This document shows positions 24,512-32,854 of a stretch of 41,582 nucleotides of DNA, piece after piece; within the stretch, counting starts at the first letter, position 1, and every line of letters starts with the position of its first letter. The DNA lies in contig JANYBV010000025.1 of the NCBI GenBank assembly GCA_025360605.1, forward strand, positions 1 to 41,582, given 5' to 3'. The position numbers were made by a program, and so were the translations under genes. This DNA comes from Alphaproteobacteria bacterium. Its GTDB lineage: Bacteria; Pseudomonadota; Alphaproteobacteria; Rickettsiales; SXRF01. Below the pieces are notes generated by a model. That model saw nothing but the letters and a program-made list of their open reading frames with translations, did no database searches and was not told the DNA's origin.

Positions 24512-27460
24512 ATGGAATCACCCTCCTTCCAACTCAATGCTGGCATGTTACCAGAACCTTTCCGGCAAAAAGACGTGCAACTCGGGTTGCAACGTTGGGA
24601 AGAGTCTGCCGTACACACCGAAGACACAGAGCTAGCGGCATGGATGCGCAGCGTTTCCACACCACAACATCCCGCCCATGCGCTACTGGCGTCGGTTTTT
24701 GGCAATTCACCTTATCTTTCCCGCCTGTTACTGCTCTATCCGCAAACGCTGCGTGAGGTGACCGCATCGGGAATAGATAAGGCATGGGACAAACTACTGG
24801 CAGAACTGGATTACGACCTGCCTGAGTCCAATGACTACAGTGAGTTAATGAAGCATTTGCGTGTTGCCAAGGGTAAAGCCGCCCTCATGATCGCGCTTGC
24901 CGACCTTGCGAAATGGTGGACGCTGCCGATGGTAACACAGGCACTATCGCTGATTGCCGAACGCACCCTCACGCTGGCACTGGATAAACTGTTGATGATG
25001 GCACATAAACGCGGGGAAATTGAATTGAAAGACCTGCATTCGCCCTCACTGGACAGCGGTATTATTGTGCTGGGTATGGGTAAACTCGGCGGGCGCGAAC
25101 TGAACTATTCCAGCGATATCGATCTGATCGTTTTTTTCGAACCTGAACGCATGACATATAAAGGGCGCTTAAGCGAACCCAAATTCATGACGCGCTTATG
25201 CCATGACATCGTTACACTCATGCAGGAGCGCACCCCGCAAGGTTATGTATTCCGCACCGATCTGCGCCTGCGCCCCGACCCCGCCTCCACCCCGCCCGCC
25301 ATCAGCACCGAAGCCGCATACTACTACTATGAAAGCGTGGGGCAAAACTGGGAACGCGCCGCCATGATTAAAGCGCGGCCTGTAGCAGGCGATATCGCCG
25401 CCGGTGAACGCTTCTTAAAAGGTCTCGCCCCGTTCATGTGGCGGCGTAACCTCGATTTCGCTTCCATCATCGACATCCACTCCATTAAACGCCAGATGGA
25501 CAGCCGCCTGAATAAAGACATCCAGCTGGCCGGACATAATATCAAACTCGGTCAGGGTGGTATCCGCGAGATTGAATTTTTTGCCCAGATCCACCAACTC
25601 ATCTGGGGCGGACGCGAGCCGGTGCTGCGTAGCCGTGCCACTTGCGATACATTGGTAAAACTCAGCGAATACGGACTGATTGACGAATCCAAAGAACAGT
25701 TGCTGCAAAAAGCCTATAATTATTTCCGCATACTCGAGCATCGGCTGCAAATGGTCGATGACGCGCAAACCCACAGCCTGCCGCAAACAGCAGAAGGCAT
25801 CGCCCACATCGCCTGCTTCATGGGATATAAGGACACGGAAAGCTTCGAACGCGAGCTGATGCCTTTGCTTCGCTGCGTGCATGAGATTTATTCCTCATCG
25901 TTCAAAAGCGAGGAAGACAACGTCCTCGGGGATGAAGGAAATCTTGTATTTACCGGAGTCAGCCACGATCCCGATACTCTCGACACACTGACGCGAATGG
26001 GGTATCAGCATCCGGAAACTGTGTCAGAAATTGTCATGGGGTGGCATCACGGATCGAAGCGCGCCACGCGTACCAAACGCGCCCGCGAACTGCTCACCGA
26101 AATGATGCCACTACTCTTAAAACGTCTCAGCGAAACCGCGAATCCCGACACCGCTTTTCTCAAATTCAACGAATTCCTCACCAACCTGCCTTCGGGCGTG
26201 CAGCTCTTCTCGCTGTTTAATGCCAACCCGCAGTTGCTCGGGCTGGTCGCCGATATCATGGGCAGTGCGCCGACACTGGCAGATTCATTAAGCAAAAGCC
26301 CTGAACTACTCGATGCCGTACTCTATGATGATTTTTATGAAGCCCTTCCATCACAAGCCGTTCTTTTCAGTCAGCTCAACGAGTATCTCAAAGATTTGAG
26401 TGACGTTGAAACCTACATTGAGCGTATCCGCTATTTCCGTAACGAAAAACAATTTCAGGCGGGTGTACAACTGCTACGCGGCATGATCACCGCACAAACC
26501 GCCAGCAGCTTCCTGTCGCGACTGGCCGAACTGACTATCCAAAAGACATTTACTATCGTACAGGACGAATTTATTAAAACCTACGGTGCCATCAGTGACA
26601 GCCACTTCGCCGTTATCGGACTTGGTAAACTCGGCAGCGGCGAGCTGACCTTCAGTTCCGATATTGATCTGGTGTTTGTCTATGAGGCTCCCGATTTTGA
26701 GAAATTATCCGACGGTGACAAAGAACTCAGCCCCAGCGTGTATTTCAACCGCCTCGCCCAACGCTATGTCGGTGCGCTGACCGCCATGGGAAAAGCCGGC
26801 AGACTCTATGAGGTGGATACACGCCTTCGGCCCTCGGGCGCACAGGGATTGCTGGCCGTCAGCACCAAGGCTATCCAGCATTATTTTGACGAGCTGGCAT
26901 GGACCTTTGAATACATGGCGTTCACCAAGGCCCGCGTCATCATCGGCGAGCCACGCGTAAAGTCACTGCTCAATGACTTTATCCGGCAACAGATCAATAA
27001 ACCACGTGATACCGATAAGCTCAGGGGCGATGTCGACGACATGCGCCAGCGCATTGAAAAAAATCACGCAACGGCCAATATATGGGACATTAAATACGTG
27101 CGCGGCGGGCTGATGGAGATTGATTTTATAGCCCAGTACCTTATGTTGCTCCACGCCCCGAACACGCAAGGATCGCATTCGGGAAGTGCTGAATCTATAT
27201 TGCTGTGGTTATTGCGTGAAGGCAGGATAGATGCTGGGGCCTGTGATTCACTAATCACCTCATATCATTTTTTAACTATATTATTCAATATGTTGAGATT
27301 ATGTTCCAATGGATCGCTGGATGAGGCGAGCGCCCCGCAGGGACTCAAAAAACTGCTGGCGCAATCCGCCGGAGAGCCGGATTTTGAAAGCGTCAAAGCC
27401 CACCTGATACATGTTGAACAAACCGTGTTTGAACACTATATTGGTTACCTCAAAATCTAA
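24512..27460 (+). CDS. glnE: Bifunctional glutamine synthetase adenylyltransferase/adenylyl-removing enzyme
   Basis: A 982-residue GlnE with both nucleotidyltransferase domains intact. The N-terminal deadenylylating site has GMGKLGGRELNYSSDIDLI (D202, D204). The C-terminal adenylylating site has GLGKLGSGELTFSSDIDLV (D717, D719). GQGGIREIEFFAQ and RGGLMEIDFIAQY are the paired GlnE/UR motifs after each catalytic domain. It adds or removes AMP on glutamine synthetase in response to PII, adjusting ammonia assimilation. ATG 24512 (MESPSFQLNAGM) is preferred to an upstream TTG at 24458, although neither has a good ribosome binding site. It precedes bcp by 15 bases, a neighbourhood common in alphaproteobacteria. 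Confidence 0.95.
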   Translation: MESPSFQLNAGMLPEPFRQKDVQLGLQRWEESAVHTEDTELAAWMRSVSTPQHPAHALLASVFGNSPYLSRLLLLYPQTLREVTASGIDKAWDKLLAELDYDLPESNDYSELMKHLRVAKGKAALMIALADLAKWWTLPMVTQALSLIAERTLTLALDKLLMMAHKRGEIELKDLHSPSLDSGIIVLGMGKLGGRELNYSSDIDLIVFFEPERMTYKGRLSEPKFMTRLCHDIVTLMQERTPQGYVFRTDLRLRPDPASTPPAISTEAAYYYYESVGQNWERAAMIKARPVAGDIAAGERFLKGLAPFMWRRNLDFASIIDIHSIKRQMDSRLNKDIQLAGHNIKLGQGGIREIEFFAQIHQLIWGGREPVLRSRATCDTLVKLSEYGLIDESKEQLLQKAYNYFRILEHRLQMVDDAQTHSLPQTAEGIAHIACFMGYKDTESFERELMPLLRCVHEIYSSSFKSEEDNVLGDEGNLVFTGVSHDPDTLDTLTRMGYQHPETVSEIVMGWHHGSKRATRTKRARELLTEMMPLLLKRLSETANPDTAFLKFNEFLTNLPSGVQLFSLFNANPQLLGLVADIMGSAPTLADSLSKSPELLDAVLYDDFYEALPSQAVLFSQLNEYLKDLSDVETYIERIRYFRNEKQFQAGVQLLRGMITAQTASSFLSRLAELTIQKTFTIVQDEFIKTYGAISDSHFAVIGLGKLGSGELTFSSDIDLVFVYEAPDFEKLSDGDKELSPSVYFNRLAQRYVGALTAMGKAGRLYEVDTRLRPSGAQGLLAVSTKAIQHYFDELAWTFEYMAFTKARVIIGEPRVKSLLNDFIRQQINKPRDTDKLRGDVDDMRQRIEKNHATANIWDIKYVRGGLMEIDFIAQYLMLLHAPNTQGSHSGSAESILLWLLREGRIDAGACDSLITSYHFLTILFNMLRLCSNGSLDEASAPQGLKKLLAQSAGEPDFESVKAHLIHVEQTVFEHYIGYLKI

Positions 27461-27475
27461 CCGTGTGGAGGACCT

Positions 27476-27970
27476 ATGAGTAAAAGTGCAGCCCAGACGA
27501 AACTGACCGAGCTTTCCATTGGTGATAAAGCCCCTGACTTTGCCGTCGCCTTTGCCAGTCATGAAGAAATCACCAGCGAAAGCCTCAAGGGCAAAGCCAA
27601 GGTGATTTATTTTTACCCCAAGGACGATACCCCCGGTTGCACCATCGAAGCAAAAGATTTCCGCGATTATATCGATGCCTTCACCAAAGCCGGTGCCGTC
27701 GTGATCGGCGTATCGAAAGACTCGGTAAAAAGCCACGATAAATTCAAGGAAAAATTCTGCCTTCCCTTCCCGCTCGCATCCGATGTAGAAGGAACCATGT
27801 GCGAGGATTATGGCGTGTGGGTTGAAAAAAGCATGTACGGCAAAACGTACATGGGCATCGAACGCGCTACCTTCCTTGTCGATAAAAACGGCATTATCCG
27901 CAACATCTGGCGCAAGGTCAAAGTCGATGGCCATGTAAAAGAAGTGCTGGATGCTCTCAACAGACTCTGA
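27476..27970 (+). CDS. bcp: Thioredoxin-dependent thiol peroxidase (bacterioferritin comigratory protein)
   Basis: A 164-residue peroxiredoxin of the BCP/PrxQ class that reduces hydrogen peroxide and organic peroxides in the cytoplasm. The peroxidatic Cys is C55 in YPKDDTPGCTIEAKDF. The Cys five residues later, present in Escherichia coli BCP, is Lys here; the next Cys, C95 in KFCLPFPLASD, is placed like the resolving Cys of the Xanthomonas-type enzymes. A GGAGG ribosome binding site precedes the ATG, and the gene follows glnE in an operon. Confidence 0.94.
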   Translation: MSKSAAQTKLTELSIGDKAPDFAVAFASHEEITSESLKGKAKVIYFYPKDDTPGCTIEAKDFRDYIDAFTKAGAVVIGVSKDSVKSHDKFKEKFCLPFPLASDVEGTMCEDYGVWVEKSMYGKTYMGIERATFLVDKNGIIRNIWRKVKVDGHVKEVLDALNRL

Positions 27971-28009
27971 TTACTAACACCCAACCCCCTTTCCGATATT
28001 CATGCCGTT

Positions 28010-28711
28010 ATGGACACTTCCGAGACACTAAAACAGGCGGCATCAAGCTGGGCTGGCCTGCGCACACGCGTGATTTCGGGCGTAGTGATGGCAGTGATGA
28101 TGCTCGGGGCATTATGGCTGGGTGGATGGGTTTTTATCCTGCTGGTCGTAGCCGCCGCATTGCAGATGATTCGTGAGTGGGACGCACTCACCGCTAAAGA
28201 TCCCTATTACTGCAAAGCGGCGGGCGTTGCCTATGTTGCCGTGCCATCCGCCTCGCTGGTCTGGTTGCGGGAATTACAGTTCGCTGATCACCCGCATGGC
28301 GGCGCAGCATTGGTGCTGTATGCTCTTTTGGTGGTATGGGCGACGGATATCGGTGCTTTTTTTGCCGGACGTCGTATCGGCGGGCCTAAACTCGCTCCGG
28401 TCATCAGCCCCAACAAAACATGGGCGGGACTGGGTGGTGGTATGGTAGCAGCTGCCATTGTCGGCGGCATTTGCTCGAACTTCACCCCCTACCCGCCGTC
28501 TTGGATTGCCGCCATGGATCTGGGCGTGGTGCTGGCGGTCATTTCACAAGCCGGTGATTTATTCGAATCATGGCTCAAGCGCCGCGTGGGTGCGAAAGAC
28601 AGCGGCACGCTGATTCCGGGGCACGGCGGATTACTTGACCGCGTCGACGGGTTAGTATTCACCTTGCCACTCTTTGCATTGCTCTTATCGCTTTACGGGA
28701 GCGCGTCATGA
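28010..28711 (+). CDS. cdsA: Phosphatidate cytidylyltransferase
   Basis: A 233-residue inner-membrane enzyme making CDP-diacylglycerol from phosphatidic acid and CTP, the branch point of phospholipid synthesis. About six membrane helices are visible. The CDS family signature runs through LFESWLKRRVGAKDSGTLIP and then GHGGLLDRVDG, and SPNKTWAGLGGG is a second conserved loop. It is somewhat short (usually 260-285), with a reduced N-terminal part. It overlaps dxr by four bases (ATGA) but is preceded by bcp rather than the usual frr-uppS. Confidence 0.93.
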   Translation: MDTSETLKQAASSWAGLRTRVISGVVMAVMMLGALWLGGWVFILLVVAAALQMIREWDALTAKDPYYCKAAGVAYVAVPSASLVWLRELQFADHPHGGAALVLYALLVVWATDIGAFFAGRRIGGPKLAPVISPNKTWAGLGGGMVAAAIVGGICSNFTPYPPSWIAAMDLGVVLAVISQAGDLFESWLKRRVGAKDSGTLIPGHGGLLDRVDGLVFTLPLFALLLSLYGSAS

Positions 28712-29904
28712 GCGTGACTTCCATCACTATGGCAGTAAAGCCTTCCGGCGTACCCGCTACGCGCAAAAAATCGGTAACGATACTCGGCTCCACCGGAACC
28801 ATCGGACAAAACACCCTGAAGATGATTGATGCCGGTGCGGATAATTTCCAGATTCTTGCGCTGACTGCGGGCAACAATGTGGCATTGCTTACCGAACAGG
28901 CTAAACGCTACCGCCCGAAACTTGCCGTGATTGCCGATGCGTCCCTATATAATGAACTGAAAGAAAATCTCAGCGGCCTTGGTATTGAAGTAGCCGCCGG
29001 AGAACATGCCGTTACGGAAGCCGCCGCCATCCCGACCGATATTGTCATGTCGGCCATTGTCGGTGCGGCAGGCCTGAAACCAACCCTGTCGGCCATCCGC
29101 ACCGGAACAACCGTGGCACTCGCCAATAAAGAATGTTTGGTATGTGCCGGTGAACTGGTGATGAAAGAAGTGGCACGCCATAATGCCACACTCATTCCGG
29201 TTGACTCCGAACACAGCGCTATTTTTCAGTTGCTCGATAAGGTCGATATGGAATCGGTAGAAGATGTCACCATCACCGCGTCCGGTGGGCCGTTCCGCAC
29301 GTGGACGACCGAACAGATGCGTGATGTCACGCCACAACAGGCCATCAAACATCCCAACTGGAATATGGGTGCGAAAATCTCGGTCGATTCGGCTACGCTC
29401 ATGAACAAGGGCATTGAACTGATCGAAGCATTCCATTTGTTCCCGTTTACCGCCGAGCAACTCAAAGTGCTGATCCACCCGCAATCCATTATCCACTGCC
29501 TCGTCACCATTATTGACGGTTCGGTGCTGGCACAACTGAGTACACCCGACATGGGCGCTCCGATTGCCCACGCGCTGGCATGGCCTGCACGCATGCTTAC
29601 ACCGGTGAAAAGACTCGACCTCGCTGCTCTCGGCCAGCTTGAATTTGCTGCTCCCGATACCGGACGTTTTCCGGCGCTACGGCTTGCCCGCGAGGCATTG
29701 GTGGCAGGCGGTTGTGCACCCACCGTGCTGAATGCCGCCAACGAAATTGCCGTTCACCGTTTTCTTAAAGGTGACATCGGTTTCCTTGATATCGTCAGGG
29801 TGATTGAACAGACGTTAGCTAGCGTCACCAACACTCCTTTTTCAACACTTGAAGACGTTCTCGCCTGCGACCAGCAAGCACGTCGAACCGCGGAGATACA
29901 ATAA
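28708..29904 (+). CDS. dxr: 1-Deoxy-D-xylulose 5-phosphate reductoisomerase
   Basis: A 398-residue enzyme of the MEP isoprenoid pathway converting DXP to MEP with NADPH and a divalent metal. The N-terminal Rossmann motif is ILGSTGTIGQNTL. ALANKECLVCAGELV, PVDSEHSAIFQ (metal-binding Asp/Glu), TASGGPF and GAKISVDSATLMNKGIELIE are the catalytic motifs, and LNAANEIAV lies in the C-terminal helical domain. Translation is coupled to cdsA (ATGA) and the stop touches the rseP start, so the three genes form one unit. Confidence 0.95.
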   Translation: MSVTSITMAVKPSGVPATRKKSVTILGSTGTIGQNTLKMIDAGADNFQILALTAGNNVALLTEQAKRYRPKLAVIADASLYNELKENLSGLGIEVAAGEHAVTEAAAIPTDIVMSAIVGAAGLKPTLSAIRTGTTVALANKECLVCAGELVMKEVARHNATLIPVDSEHSAIFQLLDKVDMESVEDVTITASGGPFRTWTTEQMRDVTPQQAIKHPNWNMGAKISVDSATLMNKGIELIEAFHLFPFTAEQLKVLIHPQSIIHCLVTIIDGSVLAQLSTPDMGAPIAHALAWPARMLTPVKRLDLAALGQLEFAAPDTGRFPALRLAREALVAGGCAPTVLNAANEIAVHRFLKGDIGFLDIVRVIEQTLASVTNTPFSTLEDVLACDQQARRTAEIQ

Positions 29905-31011
29905 ATGGACTTTGTGTTGCATTTTTTCCATAGCATGTGGTCGTTCTTTATCGTCATTAGTGTCATTGTGTTCAGTCATGAATTTGGCCATTACATCGTA
30001 GCCAAATGGTGCGGCGTAAAAATCACGGCATTTTCCCTCGGTTTTGGAAAAGAACTCATCGGGTGGAACGACAAATCCGGCACGCGCTGGAAAATCGCTA
30101 TGCTGCCTTTCGGCGGGTATGTGAAGATGTTCGGTGATGCCTCGGCCGCCAGCACCGCCGATGCGGATGCCCTTGAACAAATGAGCGAGGCTGATAAAAA
30201 CCTAACCTTCCATTTTAAACCACTCCACAAAAAAGCGGCGATTGTCGCCGCAGGCCCTGTCGCAAATTTTATCCTCACCATCGTCATTTTTACTTATTTT
30301 ATTATGACCGTTGGACTCCCCTCCGCCGAACCACTGGTTGGGGAAGTGATGCCTGATTCACCGGCTGCTGTCGCAGGACTGGTTTCGGGTGACCGCATTC
30401 TCAAGATTAACGAGGATAAGGTGAATAGCTTTAACGACATTCCCTATCTGGTGGCGACCAACCTCGGCACGCCGGTAACACTGCTGGTGCAGCGCAAGGA
30501 CAAGGAATTTTCCGTTGTGCTGACTCCTAAGGAAGTGGAAGACGATGATGGTCTTGGCAATAAAATCAAGCACCCTGTCATAGGCATCAAAAGCACCGAT
30601 ATCAAATATCATGATGTTGGCTTTTTTAAAGCGCTCGACGAATCCGTTCACCGTACCTATATGATCTGCGAGTCGACACTGCGCGTGATCGGGCAAATGG
30701 TCACAGGAAAACGTGGCGCGGGCGATTTGAAAGGCCCTGTAGGCATTGCCCAGCTTTCCGGTCAGGCAACGGGCAAAGATTTTCATACGGCATTGTGGCT
30801 GATTGCCATGCTGTCTGCCAATCTCGGGCTGGTGAACCTGTTTCCTATTCCGGTACTCGATGGCGGCCACCTTGCATACTATGCCGCTGAAGCCATGAGC
30901 GGCAGGCCAATGGCGCAAAAAGTGCAGGATTATGGTTTCAGGGTAGGTTTTGTTATCCTGTTTGCATTGATGTCGTTTACCATCCTCAACGATCTGCAAA
31001 AATTACTCTGA
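29905..31011 (+). CDS. rseP: RIP metalloprotease RseP (site-2 protease)
   Basis: A 368-residue intramembrane zinc protease that cuts membrane-bound regulators such as anti-sigma factors after a first periplasmic cut. The zinc motif HEFGH is at 25-29 in the first helix, with FGGYVKMFGD after it. One PDZ domain lies at about 125-205 (VMPDSPAAVAGLVSGDRI). The third metal ligand region NLFPIPVLDGGHL is in the C-terminal membrane part. It starts immediately after the dxr stop with GGAG nearby. A strong bidirectional hairpin follows, separating it from the inserted minus-strand genes before bamA. Confidence 0.95.
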   Translation: MDFVLHFFHSMWSFFIVISVIVFSHEFGHYIVAKWCGVKITAFSLGFGKELIGWNDKSGTRWKIAMLPFGGYVKMFGDASAASTADADALEQMSEADKNLTFHFKPLHKKAAIVAAGPVANFILTIVIFTYFIMTVGLPSAEPLVGEVMPDSPAAVAGLVSGDRILKINEDKVNSFNDIPYLVATNLGTPVTLLVQRKDKEFSVVLTPKEVEDDDGLGNKIKHPVIGIKSTDIKYHDVGFFKALDESVHRTYMICESTLRVIGQMVTGKRGAGDLKGPVGIAQLSGQATGKDFHTALWLIAMLSANLGLVNLFPIPVLDGGHLAYYAAEAMSGRPMAQKVQDYGFRVGFVILFALMSFTILNDLQKLL

Positions 31012-31039
31012 CACATACTTCAGGAGAGCGTTAAACGCA

Positions 31040-31084
31040 AAAGACCACCTTGATTCCCCGATTGGGGAGGTGGTCTTTCTTTGC
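31040..31084. terminator. Bidirectional terminator after rseP
   Basis: AAAGACCACC (31040-31049) pairs with GGTGGTCTTT (31069-31078), with an inner CCCC/GGGG stem. TTTCTTT follows on the plus strand and TTTT on the minus strand. It ends the cdsA-dxr-rseP unit and, from the other side, the small gene at 31102-31308. Confidence 0.87.
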
Positions 31085-31101
31085 TTGGGACAGATGCTGC
31101 G

Positions 31102-31308
31102 TTAGCGAAAAAAATTGACGTAATAAAAATACGCAGCAATCGTCCACGATACCAGTATCGCCAGTGCCGCCTCCTGCCGTTTATCGCGGATGGGGTGGTC
31201 TTTGGGATACTTTTTCTTACCACCGATGAGCGTTTTCAACCCGTACCATAGTGTCAGAAGAACATTCCACACACCATACAGGAAGAACGCGGCGCACACC
31301 CAAAACAT
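31102..31308 (-). CDS. Small membrane protein of unknown function
   Basis: A 68-residue protein with two hydrophobic segments (FWVCAAFFLYGVWNVLLTLW and AALAILVSWTIAAYFYYVNF) joined by a basic loop (GGKKKYPKDHPIRDKR), which puts both termini on the periplasmic side by the positive-inside rule. GGAG lies six bases before the ATG, supporting expression. No family is recognised. It is the last of three minus-strand genes between rseP and bamA. Confidence 0.6.
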   Translation of the reverse strand: MFWVCAAFFLYGVWNVLLTLWYGLKTLIGGKKKYPKDHPIRDKRQEAALAILVSWTIAAYFYYVNFFR

Positions 31309-31409
31309 GGGAAACTCCGTGGGGAAAATCGGGAACTCGGATTGCTCCGAGTGTGGCTTTTTGATGATGTCAAAAGCTAGGGATGCGCGGATTATAGATG
31401 AATACTAAA

Positions 31410-31424
31410 CAGGCTTCAAGCCTG
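31410..31424 (-). terminator. Weak hairpin at the end of the unknown gene
   Basis: A perfect inverted repeat, CAGGCTT-C-AAGCCTG, overlaps the stop codon of the minus-strand gene ending at 31416 and is followed on that strand by TTTAG. The loop is very tight and the T-run short, so it is a weak terminator or an mRNA end protector. Confidence 0.3.
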
Positions 31425-32255
31425 AGCATCTTTAGGGTCGACATCGGGCTTTGGCTTGGCACCAGGCTTTGGTTTGCCTTTAACATGACGGCCAAGCGCC
31501 ACCTTGGCAGTAAAATATCCTTTATTTTCCTGCGTTTCCTTATCTGCTACCGGAAGTTTCTTTCCTTTATTCGCAGCCGCCTGCCGCAACTCTTTCGGCA
31601 TATTTTCTTTGCATTCAATAAGATAGCTTGCATCTGGCTGGAGCTTGATTTTTAGAATGTGTTTTACCATCCGTTCTTTCGCAGGGCGATCAGAGCAGTA
31701 AATCATAATAAACAGCTTCCCCATGTTGGGAATGGTAACGCGCGGGAAATGCTCGTGCAGTAAATTCAGTTCTGCCTGCGCCTCTTCCAGTGTTTTGTAA
31801 TGCTTGCCTTTGCGGATACTACGCAACACCGGATGTCCCCAGTTTGGATTATCGCGCTTGATTTGTGCGCGCTGCGGATGCGTGTTGGCAGGGGATTCCA
31901 GTTTCATGGCATATAACTGCCATTTGGTCACGGAAGTATCTTCGCTTTTTTTATAGGAAATCAGGGCAAAATTGCCAATAATACCTTTGGTTTCTTCTTC
32001 TGCCGGCACCTCGAATCCCTTGATCCACAGATGAATGGACGGCGTGGCATTATTCTGTAACTGACGTGTGGAAATAATAAAATGCGACCGGATCAACTCT
32101 AGTTTTTCACGTGCTAATTCCTCGGTCGGCAGGCAAAATAACTGGTGCACCACCGCACTGATCGTTGGATTTTTTACACTGGCATATCGTTTATCTTGCT
32201 GACCCATAAAGGCATTATTCCAGATTTTCCTGAAAATACCATTAACACCCCCCAT
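31416..32255 (-). CDS. Unrecognised protein encoded behind a VirB2-like pilin gene
   Basis: A 279-residue soluble, basic protein of no family known to me. Visible pieces: ISAVVHQLFCLPTEELAREK (amphipathic helix), a central mixed region with IIGNFALISYKK and KWQLYAMKLES, PNMGKLFIMIYCSD (a buried strand), and a low-complexity Lys/Pro/Asp C-terminus (KPKPGAKPKPDVDPKD). No signal peptide. The ATG at 32255 lies 10 bases after the stop of the pilin gene and lacks a ribosome binding site, so translation is probably coupled; an internal ATG at 32207 is another possible start. Tight linkage suggests it works with the pilin or is regulated with it. Confidence 0.7.
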   Translation of the reverse strand: MGGVNGIFRKIWNNAFMGQQDKRYASVKNPTISAVVHQLFCLPTEELAREKLELIRSHFIISTRQLQNNATPSIHLWIKGFEVPAEEETKGIIGNFALISYKKSEDTSVTKWQLYAMKLESPANTHPQRAQIKRDNPNWGHPVLRSIRKGKHYKTLEEAQAELNLLHEHFPRVTIPNMGKLFIMIYCSDRPAKERMVKHILKIKLQPDASYLIECKENMPKELRQAAANKGKKLPVADKETQENKGYFTAKVALGRHVKGKPKPGAKPKPDVDPKDAQA

Positions 32256-32265
32256 AAGCCGGCGA

Positions 32266-32610
32266 TCAGGTGCAATTGGTCGTCCCCACACCACCAACAG
32301 CACTCAGCGTACCACCTAGTAGCCTGACCAGTGCCGTAGCGCCAAATACCACGGAAATTCCGACACCTACCATCATTGCCATCCCCCATGACACCTTGCC
32401 TAACAGGGCCCCGATACCAAACGCCGACACAGCAATCGTGGCCCGTGCGCGGGCACTATCACCTGTGATCCATTCGGCAGCAATGCACAGGGCATTGCTC
32501 ATCGGCGAAGCCTTGGTCACCGTTGACGCAAAGGCCAGCTGCGGCAGCGTAAGTAATATAACACTCACCATCAGCAACAGGCATATATGCAAACTTTGCT
32601 CTAATTGCAT
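32266..32610 (-). CDS. VirB2/TrbC-type conjugative pilin-like protein
   Basis: A 114-residue small membrane protein with the VirB2/TrbC pattern. It has a long signal peptide (LLLMVSVILLTLPQLAFA, cleavage likely before STVT), a short polar segment with ALCIAAEWITG, then two hydrophobic helices around ATIAVSAFGIGALLGKVSWG and MAMMVGVGISVVFGATALV. The GxGALLGxxSWG turn between them is the characteristic spot of TrbC/VirB2 proteins. These are the major pilin subunits of type IV secretion systems. No other T4SS gene is in the window. ATG 32610 is used; a GTG directly before it is possible. First gene of a two-gene minus-strand unit lying between rseP and bamA. Confidence 0.82.
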   Translation of the reverse strand: MQLEQSLHICLLLMVSVILLTLPQLAFASTVTKASPMSNALCIAAEWITGDSARARATIAVSAFGIGALLGKVSWGMAMMVGVGISVVFGATALVRLLGGTLSAVGGVGTTNCT

Positions 32611-32790
32611 CACATGAACACAGGAATTTCCTTACTTAAAGGTTAATTATGGCACATTACAATTAATATATCGTTAGGGTTTACAGGTAGACTGGTGAGT
32701 ATTATTTATAAAAATGCGGTTTTCAGGCAAAAAAATAACCGTATTAACCCGATGGATAGCCCATTAATTACGCTTGATTTAAAACTATTT

Positions 32791-32820
32791 TTGCCTCATG
32801 ACTACTAACGTAATTATACA
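32791..32820 (+). promoter_or_regulatory. Candidate promoter of bamA
   Basis: TTGCCT (32791-32796) and TATACA (32815-32820) with 18 bases between lie 35 bases before the bamA ATG. Four of six bases match at each box. A promoter is expected here because the inserted minus-strand genes and a terminator cut bamA off from rseP. Nothing else is seen in 32611-32854. Confidence 0.45.
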
Positions 32821-32854
32821 ATGACATTGTGAATAATGGGCAGATGACTGGATT

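Noticed and set aside
28945-29571. Long minus-strand frame of 208 codons opposite dxr
   Set aside because: It is fully inside dxr, whose motifs are unambiguous, and its product is His/Cys-rich without family features, typical of a shadow frame. The 211-codon minus frame at 27299-27934 opposite glnE/bcp is rejected for the same reason.
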